A stretch of 61,976 bases of DNA from an uncultured Microbacteriaceae bacterium. GTDB lineage: Bacteria; Actinomycetota; Actinomycetes; Actinomycetales; Microbacteriaceae. The translations under genes were made by a program, and so were the position numbers. Shown here piece by piece: positions 54,831-61,976 of the stretch; the first letter of the stretch is position 1; every line of letters begins with the position of its first letter. The stretch spans positions 1 through 61,976 of the forward strand of contig CAJAKC010000002.1 of NCBI GenBank assembly GCA_903940225.1, read 5' to 3'. The notes beneath the pieces are model-generated. The model did no database searches. It was not told where the DNA came from and saw only the letters and a list, made by a program, of their open reading frames with translations.

Positions 54831-55713
54831 TGAGAGCCTCCATGATTGTCTTGTTGTAACCTTCCGGGTCGGCGAGCGCCGCTCCCACATCAAACTGAAT
54901 CGGAGCCTGGCGGTAAACGAAGGTCCCCCCATCAACTTCCTTTTGAATTCTGCGGTATTCCGCTTCATCTACCGGAGTGAATTTAACGATGTCGCCGGGC
55001 TTGAAGAACACCATGAATTCTTTGAAATCCTTGAGGTTCTGTGTCGGGTCATAAATCGGCGCAGCGGCAACTCCGAACATCTGGTAGCCGCCCGCTCCAC
55101 GGACCGAATAGATGCAGCTGAAGCAACCTCCGTGTCCAATGGTGAGCGCAGGCGTGTCGGTTCGTGGGCTCAAGTACTTGGGAACCTGCAGTTGGTGCTG
55201 CCGATCGACTAGTTGATAAAGGAACGGCAGGCCTGCGACGAATCCCACCATGGAAACGAGCCACGGGGATTCATAATGGCGCTTGATGAACTCAGCCGCA
55301 TCGGCTAATCCGTTGACTTCGGCGGCATAATCCAGATCGTTGCCGTCAGGCCGCTGGTGGTATCCCTCCCTAAACCGTGAACCCGTCTCATTCGTATAGG
55401 GGTCGTTGTACCAAACGGGAATTTCGATGATTCGCGTTTCCAAAACCTGGCGTGCGGATGCCCGCGCGTCATGCTCGAGGGCACGCACGGTTTGCTCCAG
55501 GTCCTCATAATTCATGACATCGGGGTTGAACCGAATCAAGAGCGAGGCGTTCGCTGGGCAAATATCGACGAGTCCACCGAGATTTTTTGACTCAAGCGCG
55601 TTGGCGATGCTGTTTGAGATGAAGTTCGATTCCAACGACATTCCCTCGGTGATTTCAACGAACAAAAATTCGTCGCCACCCCAGGTGTAGCGGGCTTCAG
55701 CAGTTTTGGTCAT
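54820..55713 (-). CDS. pxpB: 5-oxoprolinase-type subunit B (KipI-like)
   Basis: The 297-residue protein matches the KipI/PxpB family, with VGFVAGLPFLYQLV in the middle and GGYQMFGVAAAPIYDP near residue 215. It pairs with PxpC to form the AHS1/AHS2-type carboxyltransferase or ATP-dependent ring-opening enzyme. Its ATG overlaps the biotin carboxylase stop by four bases, so the order BC-B-C is a single translational unit. Confidence 0.88.
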   Translation of the reverse strand: MTKTAEARYTWGGDEFLFVEITEGMSLESNFISNSIANALESKNLGGLVDICPANASLLIRFNPDVMNYEDLEQTVRALEHDARASARQVLETRIIEIPVWYNDPYTNETGSRFREGYHQRPDGNDLDYAAEVNGLADAAEFIKRHYESPWLVSMVGFVAGLPFLYQLVDRQHQLQVPKYLSPRTDTPALTIGHGGCFSCIYSVRGAGGYQMFGVAAAPIYDPTQNLKDFKEFMVFFKPGDIVKFTPVDEAEYRRIQKEVDGGTFVYRQAPIQFDVGAALADPEGYNKTIMEALNGI

Positions 55714-57065
55714 TTCGCTCCTCCAATTAGGTCGACATCAGATTCGATGTATTTGGTGTGGTGTTTCACGTTTTCGAAATCCGCTAGGGAGACAAGCTTG
55801 CGGAGCAATCCTGTCGTCGTCTTGATTCCCTGAATATCAACCTCGCTCAACGCACGCTCGGAGCGGCGAATAGCCGCCTGGCGGGTTGGTGCCCAAACAA
55901 TGATCTTGCCCAGCAAGGAGTCGTAGTATGGCGCAACCGATTTTCCCGCCGTGAATCCAAAGTCAGATCGCACTCCTAGTCCTCCCGGTAGCGTCAGGAC
56001 GTCGATTGTTCCAGGGCTTGGCATAAATTTGTTCGCGGGGTCTTCGGCATTAATTCTGAACTCCAGCGCACTTCCGGTGAAGACAATGTCGTTTTGCGTG
56101 AATCCCAGTTTTTCGCCCGACGCAATTCTCAGTTGCTCGCGTATCATATCAATACCCGTAATTGCTTCGGTGACGGTGTGCTCAACCTGAATGCGGGTGT
56201 TCATTTCGATGAACGCGGCCTCTTGGGTAGTGGGGTCATACAGGAACTCGATGGTCCCAACGCCGACATAGTGTGCCTTCCGAACCAATTCGACGGACGT
56301 ATCGCGAATTCTTTTTCGTATCTCATCGGGAAGATTCGGGGCCGGTGCTTCCTCAAGTATTTTCTGCTGCTGCCGTTGCATAGAGCAATCGCGGTCGCCG
56401 AGATGCACAAAATCTATCCCGTCGCCAAGAATTTGCACCTCGACGTGACGTGCATGAGTGATGAACTTTTCGAGATAGACCTCGGACGAGTTGAACGCGG
56501 CTTGGGCCTCGGCCCGCGCGATTTCAATTGTCTCAAGGAGAGACTCTGCGGATTTGACGAGTCGGATTCCTTTTCCTCCGCCGCCCGCTGACGCTTTCAC
56601 GACGAGAGGGTAACCGATCTGCGCCGCAATCGACGGTACGTCGTCGTCATCGCTCAACGCTGATTGAGTGCCGGGCAGGGTCGGTACCCCGGCATCCTGG
56701 GCCGCGCGTCGAGCACGAGATTTGTCACCCATCAGCTCGATGGATTCCGGCGCCGGCCCAACCCAAATCAGACCGGCAGCGATAACTTTTCGGGCAAACT
56801 CGGCGTTTTCAGACAGAAAACCGTACCCCGGATGCACTGCGTCAGCGCCCGTGTCCGCAGCGGCTCGCAGAACTGACTCGTGATTGAGGTAACTGAGCCC
56901 CGCGGGAGGAGGCCCGATGACAATAACTTCGTCTGCGACCTCGGCGACATAGGCGAACTCATCCGCTTCACTCACCACGGCAACCGTCGCTATTCCCATT
57001 TCGCGGGCTGTGCGGATTATTCGCACAGCTATTTCGCCACGATTTGCGATGAGGAGTTTCTTCAT
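55710..57065 (-). CDS. biotin carboxylase (AccC-like), dedicated to the Pxp system
   Basis: The 451-residue enzyme has the ATP-grasp fold of AccC: KLLIANRGEIAVRIIRTAREMG at the N-terminus, the glycine-rich loop KASAGGGGKGIRLV near residue 160, EKFITHARHVEVQILGD near residue 200, and the catalytic EMNTRIQVEHTVTE near residue 290. It would carboxylate the biotin of the small carrier encoded just upstream. A second, housekeeping AccC elsewhere is likely, so this one probably serves this pathway. Confidence 0.93.
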   Translation of the reverse strand: MKKLLIANRGEIAVRIIRTAREMGIATVAVVSEADEFAYVAEVADEVIVIGPPPAGLSYLNHESVLRAAADTGADAVHPGYGFLSENAEFARKVIAAGLIWVGPAPESIELMGDKSRARRAAQDAGVPTLPGTQSALSDDDDVPSIAAQIGYPLVVKASAGGGGKGIRLVKSAESLLETIEIARAEAQAAFNSSEVYLEKFITHARHVEVQILGDGIDFVHLGDRDCSMQRQQQKILEEAPAPNLPDEIRKRIRDTSVELVRKAHYVGVGTIEFLYDPTTQEAAFIEMNTRIQVEHTVTEAITGIDMIREQLRIASGEKLGFTQNDIVFTGSALEFRINAEDPANKFMPSPGTIDVLTLPGGLGVRSDFGFTAGKSVAPYYDSLLGKIIVWAPTRQAAIRRSERALSEVDIQGIKTTTGLLRKLVSLADFENVKHHTKYIESDVDLIGGAK

Positions 57066-57106
57066 GAGTTAAGCCGCCACATACCTTCAGAGTGTTGAGG
57101 GGTCAG

Positions 57107-57337
57107 TTATTCCATGACGGCAACGACGTCGCCAGGGTTAACGATTCCAAAGTCGTCTATTTTGAATTCGAGAAGAACCCCAGCGGACTCCGCTCGAACC
57201 TCGCTGAACTGCTTCATGATTTCGACTAGGCCAATCGTTTGTCCCGCGGCCACCGTGTCACCTTCTTTTACGTATGGCTCTTTATCCGGTCCTGGTTTCC
57301 GATAGAAAACTCCAGGCAGTGGCGAAATTATGTCCAC
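57107..57337 (-). CDS. biotin carboxyl carrier protein (BCCP-like)
   Basis: The 76-residue protein is a stand-alone biotinyl/lipoyl domain: SPLPGVFYRKPGPDKEPYVKEGDTVAAGQTIGLVEIMKQF. The modified Lys lies in EIMKQF; this differs from the canonical EAMKM but keeps the Met-Lys pair, so biotinylation is expected. It lacks the long linker of AccB. It sits between pxpA and the biotin carboxylase on the same strand. Confidence 0.87.
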   Translation of the reverse strand: MDIISPLPGVFYRKPGPDKEPYVKEGDTVAAGQTIGLVEIMKQFSEVRAESAGVLLEFKIDDFGIVNPGDVVAVME

Positions 57338-57388
57338 GAGGTACTTCTCTCTTTCTTTGTTGTTTAGCCGATAGGCGTTTGCAGGAAA

Positions 57389-58126
57389 CTACGCGTCGAG
57401 TGCTTGGCGAACCGCTCGAGCCACCTCAGGTGCGTTGGGTGTGTCCGAGTGAACACAAACACTGCCAAATTCGATGGAGAGTTCTGTTCCATCATCCGCC
57501 AGCACAACCCCGTCGTTGAGGACACGACTCACGCGTTCCGCTGCTCGTTTGGCGTCGGTGTGTTCAGGGCGTCTGAGGATAATCAAGCCGCCTTCCGCGT
57601 TGTAGTTGAGATCGACGTAGAGCTCGCCGATGAATTTAACGCCTTCGCGTTCAGCCACACGCTGGTGCGCGCTGCCCGCAATGCCGAACACGGGGACACC
57701 ATATGTTTTTGCTACCTTAACGGCACCGAGCATCAAATCTTCATCGCGAGCGAGCATCCCGTAAAGCGAACCGTGTGGCTTGATGTGGTTGAGCGGAAGC
57801 CCATATTTTTCCAGGAAACCAACAAGAGCCCCGACTTGATATCGAATGAGCGACTCGACTTCATCTGGTGTGAGTTTCATCTCACGACGCCCGAAACCGA
57901 CAAGGTCGGGAAGCCCAGGGTGCGCACCGACGAGAACGTTGTGCTGTTGTGCCAATCTCACGGTCGCGTCCATCGCATCCGGGTCACCGGCGTGAAAACC
58001 GCAGGCCACGTTAGCCACGTCAATCAATTGCATCAGTGATTCGTCATTCCCGAAGCTATGGAGTCCAAAGGATTCGCCCATGTCCGAGTTGATAAACAGT
58101 GATGAACGTGAGTTCGTGCGGACCAT
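57389..58126 (-). CDS. pxpA: 5-oxoprolinase subunit A (LamB/YcsF family)
   Basis: The 245-residue protein matches PxpA: LFINSDMGESFGLHSFGNDESLMQLIDVANVACGFHAGDPDAMD at the N-terminus with the conserved Cys-Gly-Phe-His-Ala-Gly-Asp, then VLVGAHPGLPDLVGFGRREM near 73. PxpA hydrolyses the activated ring in 5-oxoprolinase. The ATG two codons after an upstream TTG is the better start. It is the first gene of the operon and divergent from the PucR regulator. Confidence 0.9.
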   Translation of the reverse strand: MVRTNSRSSLFINSDMGESFGLHSFGNDESLMQLIDVANVACGFHAGDPDAMDATVRLAQQHNVLVGAHPGLPDLVGFGRREMKLTPDEVESLIRYQVGALVGFLEKYGLPLNHIKPHGSLYGMLARDEDLMLGAVKVAKTYGVPVFGIAGSAHQRVAEREGVKFIGELYVDLNYNAEGGLIILRRPEHTDAKRAAERVSRVLNDGVVLADDGTELSIEFGSVCVHSDTPNAPEVARAVRQALDA

Positions 58127-58153
58127 ATCCAAAGAATATGTGGGGCTAGGCTT

Positions 58154-58165
58154 CTACTCCAGTAG
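58154..58165. promoter_or_regulatory. inverted repeat in the pxpA/pucR intergenic region
   Basis: CTACT-CC-AGTAG (5-base arms, 2-base centre) lies midway between the divergent pxpA and PucR starts and could be a regulator site. It is short, so the call is tentative. Confidence 0.3.
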
Positions 58166-58225
58166 TCAGTTGCACTAGAATCGGCATATTATTTGTGCGG
58201 ATGACAGCGAGACGGGAGATCCACA

Positions 58226-59692
58226 GTGAATATCGTTGATTTGTTGGAGGAAAAGTCACTCGACCTTCTCCTGAAAACAGACGCATCGCAGGTCCACCAC
58301 AAAGTCATTGTCTCTGGCTGCTCCCCGACCGAATTACTGGATCCCACACCATTCCTCGAACCCAATTCACTGCTCCTCACCAGTGGTATTGGGATGAACT
58401 TCTCCGACGAGCGAACCTGGGATGCATTCGTCGAACGGTTGTCCAAAGTTCCGGTCTCCGCGATTGCATTTTCGACAGGAATTGCCCACGTGACCGTCCC
58501 GCCGGGCCTCGTCAGTGCCTGCAACTTTCGTAAACTTCCGCTCGTCGAAGTGCCCGCCACGGTCCCACCTCTCCAGCTGTTGCGGCACATCGAGAGCCTC
58601 TTGGTCACCGAACGGCTCGACGTCGTCACCCAAGGCTGGTCATTGGCGGACAAATGTGCACGACTGGCCAACCAAGGGGGAGATGTGGCAACGCTTTTGG
58701 TCTCCATTGCCGAAGCGGTTGAATCCCCGCTAGCGGTATTCGATGCCTACGGAGCAGTAATTGCCCAGTATCCCGCGTCAACCGAATGGGCGGTTGAAAA
58801 CTTATCAAAACCGACTCGCGGAATTCTCCGCATTCCATTGCCGATGGGTTTGAATAACCCGTGTCAGCTCGCCGTGCGCGCAAACGATCCAGACAACCGG
58901 TTGTCAACTCTCCTCGGTCCAGTTGCATCGATTATTGCTCTGCAGCTCAACCGCTCGGTTATCGTCGACGCGAGTCGCCACCAAGAAATCAAAAATTTGG
59001 TTGACACGTGTGAATCGTGGGACGAGTACTCGCACGGTGACGTTCGCAAAGCAATCCATGACATCGGGCTCGACCATCGCAAGGAGATCAGCCTTTTGGT
59101 CGCTGACGTGAGTGGCGAGTTTCACTCCACCTCGTGGAGACTCCGTGTAGCCCTTCACGAAGCTTTTCACGTCGTGCGGGTGACGGAAATTGACGAACGC
59201 CTCGTTGCCTTCGCTCAATCCCCTAGAGACTCCCTGGCCGACATCACCGACAGGCTGCTCGGAATTCAATTGCGGCAGCCGCTTGTGCTCAAGACTCCAA
59301 CGTCGAGTTTGTATGAACTCCGATTGGCTTTGGTCCATTCATTGGACTTACTGAAACACATCACCCGACCTCAGCTCGCGCCGGAGCTGGGCCTCAGTGC
59401 CGTGATTATGGCTACTGGCGGGCGGGGAGCACGAGAATCAGCGCGGAAATTCTTGCGCCCGTTGTTTGACCAAGATGAGAAGCGGTCCGGTCAACTGATT
59501 GAAACACTCTCCACCTACCTGGACAACGATGCGAGGCCCACCCCGACGTGCGCTGCTCTCTTCATTCATCGGAACTCACTCAACTATCGTCTGAGAAAGA
59601 TTGAATCCATCCTTCGCGTCGACCTGAACACCCTAGAAGGGCAAGCAACCTGCCTGATTGCCCTGCGCCTCGTCAACGGTTCCGACGAATAA
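58226..59692 (+). CDS. PucR-family transcriptional regulator (CdaR-like)
   Basis: The 488-residue protein has an N-terminal PucR domain (about residues 5-130), a GGDEF-like middle, and the C-terminal HTH with TCAALFIHRNSLNYRLRKIESIL, the family hallmark. PucR proteins regulate purine or amide degradation genes in response to a metabolite. The GTG follows GGGAG. The gene is divergent from the pxp operon and convergent with the NCS1 transporter, so it likely activates both. Confidence 0.9.
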   Translation: MNIVDLLEEKSLDLLLKTDASQVHHKVIVSGCSPTELLDPTPFLEPNSLLLTSGIGMNFSDERTWDAFVERLSKVPVSAIAFSTGIAHVTVPPGLVSACNFRKLPLVEVPATVPPLQLLRHIESLLVTERLDVVTQGWSLADKCARLANQGGDVATLLVSIAEAVESPLAVFDAYGAVIAQYPASTEWAVENLSKPTRGILRIPLPMGLNNPCQLAVRANDPDNRLSTLLGPVASIIALQLNRSVIVDASRHQEIKNLVDTCESWDEYSHGDVRKAIHDIGLDHRKEISLLVADVSGEFHSTSWRLRVALHEAFHVVRVTEIDERLVAFAQSPRDSLADITDRLLGIQLRQPLVLKTPTSSLYELRLALVHSLDLLKHITRPQLAPELGLSAVIMATGGRGARESARKFLRPLFDQDEKRSGQLIETLSTYLDNDARPTPTCAALFIHRNSLNYRLRKIESILRVDLNTLEGQATCLIALRLVNGSDE

Positions 59693-59727
59693 AAAGTGGG
59701 GATGCGTTTTCACGCACCCCCACTTTT
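59692..59727. terminator. bidirectional terminator between pucR-type gene and NCS1 gene
   Basis: Ten-base arms AAAAGTGGGG / CCCCACTTTT enclose an inner TGCG/CGCA stem. A/T tracts flank both sides, giving termination in both directions. Confidence 0.88.
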
Positions 59728-59751
59728 GTGGCTTTGACTTCTTACTCGCTG

Positions 59752-61122
59752 TTATTTGTCAGCGAGAAGAGCGGTCTTTCCACCCGTGCTGTTCCACAGA
59801 ATTGCGTAGATCAGAGCAGCCGATACCGCCGTAGCGATGGGGCCCCAGGTTCCACCGACACCCGCGAGGGCGGGGTCGATTGAACCGAGCTGCAACATCA
59901 ACACACCGATTACCGTGGCGATAATCCACGAAATCAATCCGGAGTTGTTGAATGCGGCGTATCGCTTGTCCGGGATCATGCCGTGTTCCTGGCGCTTACC
60001 CTTGTCAAGAACGATGTGAGTGACGGCAATTGCGACCCATGCCGTGACGAGAACACCCTGCCATGCAAGTGCGAGCAGGATGTACTGGACAACCGGCAGC
60101 AACATCAACAGGTAGATGATTACTGCGGTCACGATAAGCCACGCGCCGTAGGGGAGCTTGAGTTTGAAAACTCGCTCTCCGAAGGTCTGGAGGTTTGACG
60201 AACCGAGGTAGTAGTTTGCCGTGTTGATTCGAGTCTGGGAAACGAACACGAAGATCAATCCCAAGAGTCCCATCATGCCCACCAAACCGCCCGCGACTCC
60301 CGTCTCTGACGCAACGAGGTCCGGAATGGTGAAGGTGAGGAAGATACCTGCAACGGCGCTAACACCGTAAGCGAGGACGTAGAAGACCCACCCGAAGGTG
60401 TTGGTCTGGTGGAACTTTGAGTCCGAACGCTTTCCGAGAGCCGCGTAGTCGATGGTGAACATCATCATGATCCAGACGCCCATGTAGGCGGCGAAGGTTG
60501 CTAACCAACCAGGTCCGCCCGAAGCGAATGGGAGTTCGGGGAGCGATCCAGCGTTGGTCAGCCAAGCGTCCGAAGTGCCATACAGGGTGGCGGCCCAAAT
60601 CACAGCGGCGACAAGGCCACCGATGTAAATGGGGAGGAGCCATCCGTTGAGCTTGTCGATGAACCTACGTGCACCACCGAAGACGAGTGGTGTCGAGTAG
60701 ATGACGACAATCAAGGACCACATCCATGATTCACCACCGAAGTACGTCTGGAAGGCGAATGCCACAATCGAGCCCTCGAAGACTGCATAGTAAATTGCTA
60801 CGAGCGCAAAGATGATGGTGGCAATTGCGGATCCGCTTGTTCCCAAAATACTCCGGGAAAACAGTGCGACGGTAGTCCGGTTGTTGATTGCGTGCTTTGA
60901 CAGGATTTGGTTGAAGGCACCATAGACAACGATGGTCAAACCAAGACCAATCAGAGCATTTACCGTTCCGTAAGCAACGGCCAGTGCTGCGCCGATGTAG
61001 ACGAAGAACAGCGCGCTCGCAACTCCGTACCACGCCATGAAGAGGGACCAGCGTCCCATTTGATCATTATCGTTGCCTTCACGATATTTACTGTCGTTAA
61101 TTTCTACTGCTGCATTACTCAC
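59752..61122 (-). CDS. NCS1-family nucleobase/cytosine/hydantoin-type permease
   Basis: The 456-residue transporter has twelve hydrophobic helices with an NCS1 pattern: MGRWSLFMAWYGVASALFFVYIG at the N-terminus, AINNRTTVALFSRSILGTSGSAIATIIFAL near residue 75, and YYLGSSNLQTFGERVF near 305. The family carries cytosine, uracil, allantoin, hydantoins or thiamine precursors. I chose the GTG after AAAGGAGG. It is in the same orientation as the cupin gene and is likely co-regulated with the pxp operon, so it could import the ring compound. Confidence 0.88.
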   Translation of the reverse strand: MSNAAVEINDSKYREGNDNDQMGRWSLFMAWYGVASALFFVYIGAALAVAYGTVNALIGLGLTIVVYGAFNQILSKHAINNRTTVALFSRSILGTSGSAIATIIFALVAIYYAVFEGSIVAFAFQTYFGGESWMWSLIVVIYSTPLVFGGARRFIDKLNGWLLPIYIGGLVAAVIWAATLYGTSDAWLTNAGSLPELPFASGGPGWLATFAAYMGVWIMMMFTIDYAALGKRSDSKFHQTNTFGWVFYVLAYGVSAVAGIFLTFTIPDLVASETGVAGGLVGMMGLLGLIFVFVSQTRINTANYYLGSSNLQTFGERVFKLKLPYGAWLIVTAVIIYLLMLLPVVQYILLALAWQGVLVTAWVAIAVTHIVLDKGKRQEHGMIPDKRYAAFNNSGLISWIIATVIGVLMLQLGSIDPALAGVGGTWGPIATAVSAALIYAILWNSTGGKTALLADK

Positions 61123-61249
61123 TGTGTGCCTCCTTTGGCCACAACTCGTTGAAACAATGTGGTTGAAATGTTTAGAGAAACACCTCACTGGAAAAGCAAA
61201 TTCGCTTTCCTGTCCCCACTATAGAAAGGCGCAAACAGCAGAGACTATA

Positions 61250-61265
61250 TGTCGTTTGCACGACA
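61250..61265. promoter_or_regulatory. candidate PucR/other operator: TGTCGT-TTGC-ACGACA
   Basis: A perfect inverted repeat with 6-base arms and a TTGC spacer lies in the gap between the cupin gene and the NCS1 start, about 130 bases upstream of the NCS1 start codon. It is a candidate regulator site. Confidence 0.45.
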
Positions 61266-61331
61266 AATTGAGTTTAGATTGACTTTTTGCACAACCACAA
61301 TATGGTCGGGATAGGCCCCGAGGTTGGCAAA

Positions 61332-61610
61332 CTATGAAATCTTCTCGATTTCGATGAACTCAATTACTTTAGATCCGGGATTGATCACCGTGTGTTGAAC
61401 TCCGGATTTTCGGTCATAACTAACGCCGCACCTAATCTCCGCGCGAGCCTCTGCACCTTCATAATTCCGCACCAGCATTTCGTCATCGACAAGGGGCACA
61501 ACGATGTAGTCGTATTCATGAGTGTGCATGGGAATTGCGTCGTTCGGTTGAATCGTCCACTTCGTGACTCGAAACACACCGTTATCTATTTGAACTTCAC
61601 CGGTTGCCAT
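61332..61610 (-). CDS. small cupin-domain protein
   Basis: The 92-residue cupin has the motif PMHTHEYDYIVVPLVDDEML, with His-x-His-x4-5-Asp/Glu type metal ligands, and the second motif HTVINPGSKVIEFIEIEKI. The function of single-domain cupins of this size ranges from isomerase to metabolite-binding stress proteins. AAGGAG precedes the ATG. Its stop lies 209 bases upstream of the NCS1 start on the same strand, so it is a candidate first gene of that transcript. Confidence 0.78.
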   Translation of the reverse strand: MATGEVQIDNGVFRVTKWTIQPNDAIPMHTHEYDYIVVPLVDDEMLVRNYEGAEARAEIRCGVSYDRKSGVQHTVINPGSKVIEFIEIEKIS

Positions 61611-61722
61611 CAGGTTCTCCTTTTTGTTTGGTTTACCTCGACCTCCAGGGAAAGGTCGAGGTTGACTCACTCATTGCCTTGACCGTACCACCGTAGTCTC
61701 CGAGCCGGAGGAGAATGGAGCC

Positions 61723-61976
61723 ATGACCCCCAAGAAACTGTTTGTGTTCTTCGCGACGGCCGAAGCTGTCACCTGGACTCTGCTCATTTCCGCTCTCGTT
61801 GCGAGAGCGGTCACGGAAATTCCGACCGTCGCGGTGACCATTGTCGGTGGTACGCACGGTGCTGTCTTCCTTGGCTATGGCGTAACGGCGGCACTTGTCG
61901 GCGTCAACCAGCGATGGGCAGTGGGTCGGATTGTCGGCGGAATCGCCCTCGCGATTGTGCCCTATGCAACAGTTCC
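61723..61976 (+). CDS. DUF3817-family membrane protein, truncated by window end
   Basis: At least 84 codons are visible from an ATG with a GAGGAGAATGGAG ribosome site. The protein starts MTPKKLFVFFATAEAVTWTLLISALVAR and has hydrophobic helices, matching DUF3817, a small actinobacterial integral membrane family. The stop is outside the window. The function is unknown. Confidence 0.8.
   Translation, partial: MTPKKLFVFFATAEAVTWTLLISALVARAVTEIPTVAVTIVGGTHGAVFLGYGVTAALVGVNQRWAVGRIVGGIALAIVPYATV

Overview
The window looks like a chromosome segment of a high-GC Gram-positive bacterium (Actinomycetota), most plausibly Microbacteriaceae or a close relative. The support is a small actinobacterial-type SRP RNA beside dnaX, the gene order dnaX-recR-aspartokinase-asd, a CtpE-type P-ATPase, malate:quinone oxidoreductase, LGFP-repeat and LAXTG-type surface proteins, many GTG starts and several probably leaderless genes. 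The family-level assignment is inference. Coding density is very high and no gap between genes exceeds 300 bases. The largest gaps (about 37092-37310, 51237-51494, 52488-52702, 61123-61331) hold the SRP RNA, a tRNA remnant plus a terminator, the promoter of a TetR gene, and a likely operator region.

Left part (1-11105): a truncated ABC exporter, a ROK sugar kinase overlapping a SIS-domain isomerase, a secreted RTX-repeat protein, a cupin, a DUF998 membrane protein, a large LGFP/peptidoglycan-binding secreted protein, then homocysteine S-methyltransferase overlapping a KimA-like potassium transporter.

Catabolic island (11177-23322): an amino-acid/amine permease, an acetoacetate-decarboxylase-like protein, a glutamine-synthetase-like gamma-glutamylamide synthetase, a GMP-synthase-like amidotransferase, a cytochrome P450, a MarR regulator, a PuuD-like gamma-glutamyl hydrolase, then a tight plus-strand operon of semialdehyde dehydrogenase, HpaD-type extradiol dioxygenase, HpaG-type FAH hydrolase, P450 ferredoxin and ferredoxin reductase. 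Together they suggest uptake and gamma-glutamylation of an (aromatic) amine, P450 oxidation and meta ring cleavage. This is the most interesting system in the window.

Middle (23344-45338): an orphan sigma-region-4 protein, a GNAT acetyltransferase, a CASTOR/POLLUX-type ion channel, a DtxR-family metal regulator, a fibronectin-III surface protein whose reading frame runs about 290 bases into the convergent mqo gene, a TauE permease, the asd-ask-recR-dnaX-SRP RNA block, a CtpE P-type ATPase, MMPL and DHA2 MFS exporters, and a VapBC toxin-antitoxin pair.

Right part (45435-61976): small accessory genes (HNH-like, DUF2231-cytochrome b5 fusion, LON domain, EamA), a TetR-controlled divergent cassette with a clear operator palindrome, a LAXTG surface protein and a TetR gene lying between a tRNA 3'-end remnant and tRNA-Ser(GGA), and a second metabolic island. 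That island has the 5-oxoprolinase-like subunits PxpA, PxpB and PxpC with a dedicated biotin carboxylase and biotin carrier, a 4-oxalocrotonate tautomerase homologue, a PucR regulator, an NCS1 nucleobase/hydantoin-type permease and a cupin. It reads as a biotin-dependent system for opening a cyclic amide or urea-like nitrogen compound. The window ends inside a DUF3817 membrane protein gene.
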